From positions 6,382,583 to 6,446,582 of the forward strand of contig NZ_SJOM01000007.1 of the NCBI RefSeq assembly GCF_004762045.1: a DNA stretch of 64,000 bases, written 5' to 3'. This document shows positions 32,830 through 39,425 of the stretch, piece by piece. Source of the stretch: Mycobacterium sp. DL99 (lineage in GTDB: Bacteria; Actinomycetota; Actinomycetes; Mycobacteriales; Mycobacteriaceae). Each line of letters begins with the position of its first letter. Within the stretch, counting starts at the first letter, position 1. The translations under genes and the position numbers were made by a program. The notes beneath the pieces are model-generated. The model was given only the letters and a program-made list of their open reading frames with translations. It searched no databases and had not been told where the DNA came from.

Positions 32830-34353
32830 TCAGGCCGCGACCAGTTCGCGGTGTACGTGCGCCAGCACGCGCGGAAGCTCCTCGACGCGGCGGATCCGTT
32901 GGGAGCGCCGCGGTCCGAACACCTCGGGCAGGGGATCGACACGGGTCGGCCCGACGCCGACGTAGTACACGGCGACTCCGGCGTCGTTGGCCTCCTCGAC
33001 CGCATGCGCGGTGTCCGCCCAGGCGTAGCGCCCCTCATAGCCCTCGTCGGAGATCAGTCCGTCGCCGATGACGATGAGCAGCCGCCGCTCCGACGGTTGG
33101 GCGAGCAGGCGACTGGTCAGATGTCGCAAGGGCGCGCCCAGGCGGGTGTATCCCCCGGCGACCAGGCCGGCCGCGCTCGGCGGGACGAACCGCCGGTCCT
33201 CGAAGTCCTTGAGGCACTGCACTTCCACCCGGTGCCGGGTGTTCCCGGAGAACACGAAGATGCCGTGGCGTTCGCGGGCCTGGGTCATCGCCCGCGACAA
33301 CGCGTCGGCGCAGGCCAGCTCGAGCCGGAAGATCCGGCCGCCGTGCACCCCCAATGACGAACTGCCGTCGAGCAACAGCGCCGTGGACACGTCCCGGCTG
33401 CTGGGCAACAACTCCCGGAATACCCTGGGTTCGCCCGCCTCTCCGGTAGCCAGGTCGATGTGGTGGCGCACATAGGAATCCACATCCAGGTCGGATCCGT
33501 CCTCCAGGCCGTCGGTCATCGCACGGTGGGTGTGTTCTGAGAACCAGGCCCGCAGATCGGCTGATACCGGCGCAGACTGGCGGCTGCGCGGCGGTTTGGC
33601 GTGCTCGACGACGGCGACGTGATCGCGCAGGAAACTGTCGGTCCACGCGTTCCACTCCGGGTAGGGAATGCCCGGCCGGTGCTGCGGGGTGACGTCGAGG
33701 TCGTTGTCCTGCGGCCGGCTCGGGGGCGGCAGATTAGGGTTGCGCACTCCGCCGTCACCGCCGACCGGCACGGAATACGGCCTGGGTAGCCGCTTTTGGG
33801 TACTGGTCCACGGCATCCGGCCGAACCTGCGGCGCAACCCGTCGGTCAGACCGGCCGGCGCGGTCCAGGCGACGGGCAGCCGGCCCAGCAGCGGGTCGAC
33901 ATCGAGCTGTCCGCGGCCGCGCGCCAGCTCCACTGCCCGCTGCAGCATGTCGGCGGCCGGCAGATCGCCGTCGGCGTGCCCCAGTTCCGGTAGAAGTCTT
34001 CGGGTTTCGCTGATCAGGCCGGGCCAACGGGTCGCGATCCAGCCCAGCGCCACCCCGGCTTCGATCAGCGTCAGGGCCCGCAGCTCACGGCCGGACAGCT
34101 CGTTGAGTCGGTAGTGCACCAGCCGGTCCTTCGACGGGGCGCATTGCAGCGCCACCCCGCAGGTCAACGAGCGTCGGGTCCAGGTGGGCACGGCTGCCGG
34201 GTGGGGAACCAGCACGAAGTCGAGCGGCGCGCTCAGCCCGAAACCACGCTGCTCTCCGGTGACCAGCCGCACCCCGTCACGGCGGCCGCCGCTCAGCGCT
34301 ACGGCGGTCAGGGCACAGCTGCGTTCGACTGCGAGCGCGTCGTGGTCGGCCAT
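32830..34353 (-). CDS. NorD-like VWA-domain protein (partner of the MoxR ATPase)
   Basis: A 507-aa protein whose C-terminal half (about 330-507) is a von Willebrand A domain. The MIDAS motif is present: LLLDGSSSLG (DxSxS), Thr in GGYTRLGAPLR and Asp in IGDGLISDEGYEG. The N-terminal half is long and poorly conserved, with a Pro-rich linker near 210-240. This is the organisation of NorD/CbbO, which binds the client protein and couples it to the NorQ/CbbQ hexamer. ATG 34353 lies 4 nt after the 32-aa gene's stop. The norQ-like gene follows 14 nt downstream. Confidence 0.88.
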   Translation of the reverse strand: MADHDALAVERSCALTAVALSGGRRDGVRLVTGEQRGFGLSAPLDFVLVPHPAAVPTWTRRSLTCGVALQCAPSKDRLVHYRLNELSGRELRALTLIEAGVALGWIATRWPGLISETRRLLPELGHADGDLPAADMLQRAVELARGRGQLDVDPLLGRLPVAWTAPAGLTDGLRRRFGRMPWTSTQKRLPRPYSVPVGGDGGVRNPNLPPPSRPQDNDLDVTPQHRPGIPYPEWNAWTDSFLRDHVAVVEHAKPPRSRQSAPVSADLRAWFSEHTHRAMTDGLEDGSDLDVDSYVRHHIDLATGEAGEPRVFRELLPSSRDVSTALLLDGSSSLGVHGGRIFRLELACADALSRAMTQARERHGIFVFSGNTRHRVEVQCLKDFEDRRFVPPSAAGLVAGGYTRLGAPLRHLTSRLLAQPSERRLLIVIGDGLISDEGYEGRYAWADTAHAVEEANDAGVAVYYVGVGPTRVDPLPEVFGPRRSQRIRRVEELPRVLAHVHRELVAA

Positions 34354-34357
34354 CAGT

Positions 34358-34456
34358 TCAGAACGTGCCGATGTTGGAGAACATCCAGTACCAGAACCAG
34401 ATGATCAGGGCGGTGCCGCCCCACGCGCCGATGTAGCGGCAGATTTCCCAGAACAC
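34358..34456 (-). CDS. 32-aa single-TM protein
   Basis: A very short gene from GTG 34456 with an excellent AAGGAGGG Shine-Dalgarno 5 nt upstream. The product is mostly one membrane helix, rich in Trp (GGTALIIWFWYWMFSNIG). It lies between six-TM protein A and the norD-like gene, 4 nt from the latter. Small membrane subunits of this size occur in cytochrome oxidases and other membrane redox complexes, which supports the idea of a membrane enzyme. No family is recognised. Confidence 0.75.
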   Translation of the reverse strand: MFWEICRYIGAWGGTALIIWFWYWMFSNIGTF

Positions 34457-34482
34457 TGCACCCTCCTTCGCGATCGAATTTC

Positions 34483-34494
34483 TGACTTCAGTCA
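34483..34494. promoter_or_regulatory. Second TGACT/AGTCA dyad inside the operon
   Basis: TGACT-TC-AGTCA, a 5-bp dyad in the 51-bp gap between gene A and the 32-aa gene. It shares the TTGACT half-site with the operator at 35256-35275, so an internal TetR-controlled promoter is possible. Confidence 0.35.
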
Positions 34495-34507
34495 ATATCT
34501 GAGTGCG

Positions 34508-35227
34508 TCAGTCGGTGAAGATCTCCCGGTTGACCGTGTGCAGGTACGGGATCGCCAGGAACGGGGTGATGTAGAAGATGTCGTAGAGCCACCAGCCGAT
34601 CACCGGGAAGATCACCCCGGCGTAGCGGACGTCGGCGAACATCGTCATGTTGAAGACGTAGACGCACCAGATCAGCACGCCCATCCAGCAGGTGACGATC
34701 ATCCACTGCTGCCCCCACCGCTTCATCTGCAGGAACCCGATGCCCGCGGCGATGCGCATGGTGAACACCGTGAGGATGAGGGCGACCTCCCAGGCCTTCT
34801 CCCCCGGGCCGCCTGCACCGCCCACCCACAACTCGTTGAAATGCCAGAAGTAACCGGCGTCAAACATGTTGCCCCAGCCCGTCAGAAGGACCCTGGCCAG
34901 CAAGGAGTGGTTGCCGATCAGGTCCAGCGACCAGCCCATCGCGTTGATCGCCGCATCGATGACGACGAGGTAGCCGATCAGCGTGACCATCATCGGACGC
35001 ACCGACAATCCGTCCCGCTGGGCACGTCGCAGCAACCACACACCGCGTAGGAAGATCGGCAGCCCGATGATGCCGAGGACGGCACTGCCGATCAGTAGCG
35101 AACCGGCGATCAGCCACTTGTCGGCCTGACGCTGCGCGGTTCTGGACTGCTCGTCGTGGTCGGCCACCGGGCGCGCGGGCGCACCTGCCGCGGCCGTGCG
35201 GCGCGGCCTGATGGTCGGCAGATTCAA
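34508..35227 (-). CDS. Six-TM membrane protein A, first structural gene of the NorQ/NorD-P450 operon
   Basis: A 239-aa integral membrane protein with about six helices, paralogous to protein B. It has the same polar membrane segment (NMFDAGYFWHFNELWVGG), the GFLQMKRWGQQWMIVTCW loop and the IGWWLYDIFYITPF helix. The last 60 residues are identical to B and the DNA is identical over 182 bp. TTG 35227 has AGGAGG 5 nt upstream and gives MNLP, matching the start of B. The TetR operator lies 29 bp upstream. It has no recognised family. Two paralogous subunits plus NorQ/NorD suggest a heteromeric membrane metalloenzyme, which is inference. Confidence 0.87.
   Translation of the reverse strand: MNLPTIRPRRTAAAGAPARPVADHDEQSRTAQRQADKWLIAGSLLIGSAVLGIIGLPIFLRGVWLLRRAQRDGLSVRPMMVTLIGYLVVIDAAINAMGWSLDLIGNHSLLARVLLTGWGNMFDAGYFWHFNELWVGGAGGPGEKAWEVALILTVFTMRIAAGIGFLQMKRWGQQWMIVTCWMGVLIWCVYVFNMTMFADVRYAGVIFPVIGWWLYDIFYITPFLAIPYLHTVNREIFTD
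34527..34708. repeat. 182-bp repeat, copy in gene A
   Basis: This segment is identical to 31205-31386, in the same orientation, 3.3 kb apart. It can support homologous recombination that would delete the NorD-like, NorQ-like and small TM genes. Confidence 0.9.
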
Positions 35228-35255
35228 GCGTCCTCCTGCGAGCCGGTCCCGAACT

Positions 35256-35275
35256 GTTGACTGACTATAGTCAAC
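35256..35275. promoter_or_regulatory. TetR operator candidate of the membrane-protein operon
   Basis: GTTGACT-N6-AGTCAAC is a perfect 7-bp inverted repeat 29 bp upstream of TTG 35227. It contains a consensus -35 (TTGACT) and overlaps the TATAGT hexamer, so repressor binding would block the promoter. Confidence 0.65.
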
Positions 35276-35317
35276 GAATCGGCGGCTGGACAGGGGCCCG
35301 CAGGGGCAGCGCCAGGT

Positions 35318-35917
35318 CTAGGGCGCGAGGCTCCGCATGGTCCTGACGACGTAGTCATCCAGCAGGGCGTCGCGGGTCGGCCAATCGTTGGTCGTGATCA
35401 ACAGCGCGTAGAAGCCGAGCAGGAAGAACACCGCGCTGTTCCACGGGTTGACGTCGGCGGCGACCGCGCCCTGCTGCTGGGCCAGTTCAATCTCCCTGGC
35501 CACCCCGGAGATCACCGGATGCTCCTGGCTGTCCGGTGCGGGTGGCCGGGTCTGCGAGAAGTGCAGGGCCAGAAAGTCTTTGAACAGGACGCCGCCGAGC
35601 CTACGTTCCAGCCCGATGACCAGGCGCATGGCTTCCCGCAGCCCGTCCTCCAGGCTGTGCGGTTTCTTGAGGAACTGGGTGTACTGCTTGGCGATCCGCT
35701 CCTCTTCGCGCTGCTCCAGCTCCAGCAGCACGTGCTCCTTGGTGGGGAAATGGAAGAAGAACGTGCCGTGCGCCACGCCCGCTGCGGTCACGATCGCGCC
35801 CACGTCCGCTTCGGCCATCCCCGCGCGTTTGAACTCTGCGATCGCCGCACCCATCAACCGCTCACGCGTCTGCAGGCGCTTCGCCTCACGCGCAGACAAC
35901 CCGTCTGCCACAGCCAT
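35318..35917 (-). CDS. TetR family transcriptional regulator
   Basis: A 199-aa regulator. The helix-turn-helix covers about 15-60 (RERLMGAAIAEFKRAGMAEA, then VAHGTFFFHFPTKEHVL), and the C-terminal domain is all-helical with a hydrophobic ligand pocket (FKDFLALHFSQTRPP). It lies directly upstream of, and on the same strand as, six-TM gene A. Similar half-sites occur in its own promoter (35931-35960) and in front of gene A (35256-35275), so it probably represses both. The ligand is unknown; P450 and lipid context suggests a hydrophobic one. Confidence 0.9.
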   Translation of the reverse strand: MAVADGLSAREAKRLQTRERLMGAAIAEFKRAGMAEADVGAIVTAAGVAHGTFFFHFPTKEHVLLELEQREEERIAKQYTQFLKKPHSLEDGLREAMRLVIGLERRLGGVLFKDFLALHFSQTRPPAPDSQEHPVISGVAREIELAQQQGAVAADVNPWNSAVFFLLGFYALLITTNDWPTRDALLDDYVVRTMRSLAP

Positions 35918-35930
35918 TCCGTTCCGTCGT

Positions 35931-35960
35931 ATTGACCCGACTCAATGAAACCCACTCAAT
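35931..35960. promoter_or_regulatory. Operator-like repeats in the tetR promoter
   Basis: ATTGA-N6-TCAAT (35931-35946) is a dyad, and ACTCAAT recurs at 35940-35946 and 35954-35960. The half-site resembles TTGACT of the operator in front of gene A. The position, 14 bp upstream of the tetR start, suits autoregulation. Confidence 0.45.
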
Positions 35961-36016
35961 CGGCTACGACTGGACACTATCCCGGGTGGTGGGCACACCC
36001 GGCCCGGTCCTGAGCC

Positions 36017-36736
36017 CTACTTCCAGGCGAAGACCGGTTGTTCGAGTTCGTCGACCGGATCGGTGCGCCCCTCCAGGGCCAGCCAGCGCAACTGCAGCAG
36101 CACCGCGCCGGTCGGCGCGTGGATCAGGTCATTGCCCAACGGAATCTGCACCACCGGGCGCGGGCTCTCCGGAATCGCGATGAACCGCGGCGAATCCTCG
36201 CGCTGCAGCTGATGCAGCCCCACCCGGTACGCCGCCACCACCTCGTCGGGCGACAGGCGCAGATCCAGCCGTCCGCCGCCCCAGACCACCACCGGGGTGA
36301 TGACGTATCCCGAGCGGGTCGGGTAGTCGTCGAGCAGGCCCAGCACCGCCGAGTCGGGCAGGCTCACCCCGACCTCCTCGTCCAGTTCCCGCAGCGCGGC
36401 CTCGATCGCCGACTCCCCGGGATCCAGCCGCCCGCCGGGTAGCGCCCACTGCGCGGCATGCGACGACAGCCGAGAAGTCCTGCGACACAACAGGAAAGCG
36501 GCCCCGCCGGATACGTCGACCATGCGTCCGTCGAGTCCGGGCTCCGGCATCGGCCGACCCCCGATCCACTCGTCGACCGGAGCCGGATCCACCCGGTCCT
36601 CACCGAGTTCGGAGTCGACCAGGACCACCGCGACGGCCGCGTGCCGCTTCGTCGGGTCGGTCACGGCGCGGCGCTCGTGCCCCGCCAGATGCGCACCGAT
36701 GCGTTCCCGCAGGGCTTCGTCATAGGCGATCGTCAC
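36017..36736 (-). CDS. Nudix hydrolase
   Basis: A 239-aa Nudix protein. The Nudix box is GRLDPGESAIEAALRELDEE followed by VGV (about 101-123), with all the metal-binding glutamates. The N-terminal extension and the following GLLDDYPTRSGYVITPVV segment resemble the CoA pyrophosphatase (NudL) group. It would cleave a nucleoside diphosphate linked to another moiety, such as CoA. ATG 36736 is used. The NTF2-like gene is 51 bp upstream on the same strand. Confidence 0.9.
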   Translation of the reverse strand: MTIAYDEALRERIGAHLAGHERRAVTDPTKRHAAVAVVLVDSELGEDRVDPAPVDEWIGGRPMPEPGLDGRMVDVSGGAAFLLCRRTSRLSSHAAQWALPGGRLDPGESAIEAALRELDEEVGVSLPDSAVLGLLDDYPTRSGYVITPVVVWGGGRLDLRLSPDEVVAAYRVGLHQLQREDSPRFIAIPESPRPVVQIPLGNDLIHAPTGAVLLQLRWLALEGRTDPVDELEQPVFAWK

Positions 36737-36787
36737 CGCTCGACCATATGCGGGACGCCCTCGACGCGACCGGCGAGGCCACGCCGC

Positions 36788-37171
36788 CTACTGGTCCGGC
36801 TTGCGGGTCTGCTGATACAGCGTGAGCTTCCACACTCCGTCGACCCGGTGGTAGACGCTGGACATGGCGCCGACGAACGCGGGCTCGTCGCCGTCGCGGT
36901 AGGCCGTACCCGTGTAGACCAGAGCCGCGTTGTCGTCGTCGAGGGCGATCAACCGGACGCCGCTGATCTCATACGCACGCCACGGCGGGGATTGCGCCAA
37001 CGCGCTGACGACGGTGTTCCGGTCCATCACCATGCCGTTGGCGAGGACCATGACGGCGTCGGGCAGCATCAGTTCGCCGTAGAAATCGGCGCCGGAAGAC
37101 TCGCACAGCGAGTCCCACCCGGCCCGTTCGATGTGCAGGAGTTCGTCGAGAACTGGACTGGTCACCGTCAT
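36788..37171 (-). CDS. NTF2-like (DUF4440-type) protein
   Basis: A 127-aa cone-fold protein, with an N-terminal helix (VLDELLHIERAGWDSLCES), a small core strand set (DAVMVLANGMVMDRNTVVSAL) and the terminal SSVYHRVDGVWKLTLYQQT that is characteristic of the DUF4440 group. These proteins are stress-related or enzyme-like but mostly uncharacterised. GTG/ATG choice is clear at 37171 (MTVTSPVLDEL). It precedes the Nudix gene and may be co-transcribed. Confidence 0.82.
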   Translation of the reverse strand: MTVTSPVLDELLHIERAGWDSLCESSGADFYGELMLPDAVMVLANGMVMDRNTVVSALAQSPPWRAYEISGVRLIALDDDNAALVYTGTAYRDGDEPAFVGAMSSVYHRVDGVWKLTLYQQTRKPDQ

Positions 37172-37237
37172 CGAGTACCCGTTACGCAGACCTGGTATGC
37201 CTGAGCACCACTGTTGAAAGAGTGGTAGAAGTGATTC

Positions 37238-37915
37238 GTGGGTGATGTGTCGGCCCTCGCGGGCATCGCAGCAGTGACTGCGGCCGCCGCCGTGTGCACG
37301 ATCGCGACACCCGTGTCCTCGGCGGCGCCGAAGTGTCCCGACATCGAGGTCGTGTTCGCCCGCGGCACCGACGAACCCGCCGGCATCGGCAATGTCGGCA
37401 AGGCGTTCGTCGACACGCTGCGCCCCATGGTCAAAGGCTCGACGGTCGACACCTACGCGGTGGAGTACCCCGCGTCGTGGGACTTCATGAAGGCCGCGGC
37501 CGGAGCCACCGACATGAGCAAGCGGATCCAGGCCACGGCGGCACGCTGCCCCAAGACCAAGATCGTGATGGGCGGCTACTCGCAGGGCGCGGCGGTGGTC
37601 GACGTCGTGGCCACCTCACCGGTCGCCGGTCTCGGCTACTCCGCCCCGCTGCCTGCCGCGGTCGTTCCGCGCGTCGCCTCTGTCGTGGTCTTCGGTAACC
37701 CGTCGGCGCGTCTCGGCCAGCCCCTGACCCGCATGAGCCCCGACTTCGGCGCCAGGACCGCGGACCTGTGCAACACCAACGACCCCATCTGCTCGCCCGG
37801 CCGGGACTGGAACGCGCACATCACCTATCCGAAATCAGGCCTGATCAAGCTCGCCGCGCAATGGGTCACGAGTCACGTCCAGCCGCCGCCTCCAAAGCCC
37901 GCTGCTCGAGGCTGA
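37238..37915 (+). CDS. Cutinase-family secreted serine hydrolase (Culp-like)
   Basis: A 225-aa exported protein with a signal peptide (about 1-29, ending VSSAAPKCP). The cutinase fold shows in VVFARGTDEPAGIG, the nucleophile GGYSQGAAVVDV (Ser about 114), the acid in TNDPICSPGRDW and histidine in WNAHITYP. Paired cysteines near both ends form the expected disulphides. Mycobacterial Culp proteins hydrolyse lipids or esters at the cell surface. GTG 37238 is used; GTG 37247 is close. A 6-bp inverted repeat (ACCACT-N8-AGTGGT, 37207-37226) lies just upstream. The 3' end overlaps the cyclase gene by 50 nt. Confidence 0.9.
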   Translation: MGDVSALAGIAAVTAAAAVCTIATPVSSAAPKCPDIEVVFARGTDEPAGIGNVGKAFVDTLRPMVKGSTVDTYAVEYPASWDFMKAAAGATDMSKRIQATAARCPKTKIVMGGYSQGAAVVDVVATSPVAGLGYSAPLPAAVVPRVASVVVFGNPSARLGQPLTRMSPDFGARTADLCNTNDPICSPGRDWNAHITYPKSGLIKLAAQWVTSHVQPPPPKPAARG

Positions 37916-38723
37916 GGACCGGATAGAGCCGGTGCTTCCCCGGGAGGCCCTTCAGTTCCACTTCGCGGGCCGCACCGAGGACGATGTCATCGAGATGCCT
38001 GACCGCGTCACCGACCGGCTCGCTGACGAGGATCTCGCCGCCATCAGCCTGACCGGCCACGCGGGCCGCCATCGCGACGTCGAGACCGAACAGGTCGTCA
38101 CCGCGGCGCACCGAGGTGCCCATGTGCACGCCGATCCGCACCCGGATGGCCTGCCACCGCTGGGCGTTCTCCGCGAGCGCGCTCTGCACATCGGTGGCGA
38201 ACCGCACCGCGTTCTCCGGGTCGGCGAACGCGATCATGAAACCGTCGCCCTGCGTCTTGACGACATGGCCACCGTGTTTGTCGACCCGCGCCTGGACGAG
38301 CTTGTTGTGCTTCTCCAGCAGCTTCACCCAGGCCCGGTCACCCATCGCGGCGTTGTACTCGGTCGAGCCCTCGATGTCCGAGAAAACGATGACGACGCGT
38401 CCGTCAGCGGTCAGCCGCGCCAGATCCGGGCGTTCCACCTGCGCCCATCCGGCGAGGTCCTCGATCGAGTTGCGGACCGTTGCGCCCAGCCCCTTGTTGA
38501 TCAGCATGTCCGCGGTCTGAAAGACCGTCTTGATGGCCAACGGCGCCACACCCCGACGACGCTTCCGCCTGCGGTCCTCATCCTCGAGCTTCATGCGCTC
38601 GATCTCACGCCGCGCGTTCGTCAGCTGCCGCCGGCTCACGATGAACAGCACCAGGAACGTGACGAACGCCGCGAACAGCACGACGACAACGACCAACAGG
38701 ACGGACTCAAGCGTGGTCGGCAT
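37866..38723 (-). CDS. Class III adenylate/guanylate cyclase with N-terminal TM
   Basis: A 285-aa protein. One membrane helix (VLLVVVVVLFAAFVTFLVLF) is at about 8-30, then a charged coiled region (ARREIERMKLEDEDRRRKRR), then the cyclase domain at about 110-275. Metal-binding aspartates are in VFSDIEGST and TQGDGFMIAF. The transition-state pair is altered: where class III cyclases have VNxAxR, this one reads VAMAARVA, so Asn is replaced by Ala. ATG 38723 is chosen because the longer frame to 39179 is antisense to the AhpD-like gene. Activity on ATP is therefore uncertain. A cAMP role would fit the CRP site elsewhere in the window. Confidence 0.88.
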   Translation of the reverse strand: MPTTLESVLLVVVVVLFAAFVTFLVLFIVSRRQLTNARREIERMKLEDEDRRRKRRRGVAPLAIKTVFQTADMLINKGLGATVRNSIEDLAGWAQVERPDLARLTADGRVVIVFSDIEGSTEYNAAMGDRAWVKLLEKHNKLVQARVDKHGGHVVKTQGDGFMIAFADPENAVRFATDVQSALAENAQRWQAIRVRIGVHMGTSVRRGDDLFGLDVAMAARVAGQADGGEILVSEPVGDAVRHLDDIVLGAAREVELKGLPGKHRLYPVLSLEQRALEAAAGRDS

Positions 38724-38829
38724 CGGCACCCGCTGATTATCGCCGCACACCGGTTCTCCGGCGCACATGTCACATTTCGTCGAGTCGAGGTGTCTCGAGG
38801 GGGTAATCCCCATCAACCAGGAGTGCACC

Positions 38830-39303
38830 ATGGATGCTCGTTTGAACCTGTTCGAGAACCCGACCGCCGTCAAGATGCTCAAGTACGTCACCTCGGCGGG
38901 CAAGGTGATCACGGACTCGGCGCTCCCGGAGGCGACGCAGCAATTGGTGGCACTGCGCGCCAGCCAGATCAATGGCTGCGCCTTCTGCACCGACATGCAC
39001 ACCAAGGACGCGGTGCTCGCCGGGGAGACCCAGCAGCGCCTCCACCTGGTCGCGGCATGGCGGGAGGCAACGGTATTCACCGAGGCCGAACGCGCGGCCC
39101 TGGAATTGACCGAGCAGGGCACCCGGATCGCCGATGCGGCGGGCGGGGTCAGTGACGACGTGTGGGCCAATGCGGTCAAGCATTACGACGAGAACCAACT
39201 GGCCGCGCTGGTGTGCCTGATCGCCTTCATGAACACCGTCAACCGCTTGAACGTGATCGTTCAGATGCCCGCCGGCGACTACCAGCCGGGGCAGTTCGGA
39301 TAA
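38830..39303 (+). CDS. Carboxymuconolactone decarboxylase/AhpD-like protein
   Basis: A 157-aa alkylhydroperoxidase-D-like helical protein. The redox motif is INGCAFCTDMHTKDA (CxxC then His, about 48-62), as in AhpD proteins that relay electrons for peroxide reduction. The CMD fold shows in LVALRASQ and LAALVCLIAFMNTVNRL. ATG 38830 has AGGAG 7 nt upstream; the longer frame from 38767 is unlikely. It is divergent from the cyclase gene. Confidence 0.88.
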   Translation: MDARLNLFENPTAVKMLKYVTSAGKVITDSALPEATQQLVALRASQINGCAFCTDMHTKDAVLAGETQQRLHLVAAWREATVFTEAERAALELTEQGTRIADAAGGVSDDVWANAVKHYDENQLAALVCLIAFMNTVNRLNVIVQMPAGDYQPGQFG

Positions 39304-39312
39304 CGGCGCTCT

Positions 39313-39372
39313 CACGCTCGTAACGCAGTGGCGGCCGAGCAGCCTGTTTTTCGCCACTGCGTTACGAACGTG
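39313..39372. terminator. Long hairpin between the AhpD-like gene and the helicase gene
   Basis: A 21-bp inverted repeat with one mismatch, 39313-39333 against 39352-39372, with an 18-nt loop. The arm core is CGTAACGCAGTGGCG. It resembles the hairpin at 9610-9674 in length and design, but here the flanking genes point the same way. Confidence 0.65.
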
Positions 39373-39425
39373 GACCGTGCCTGGGCGATCGGGGATGCGG
39401 GCGAGCTGGCACGCTGGTTACCAAC

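Noticed and set aside
37866..39179. A longer cyclase with a 150-residue N-terminal extension
   Set aside because: The extension is antisense to the AhpD-like gene; ATG 38723 directly precedes a normal membrane helix.
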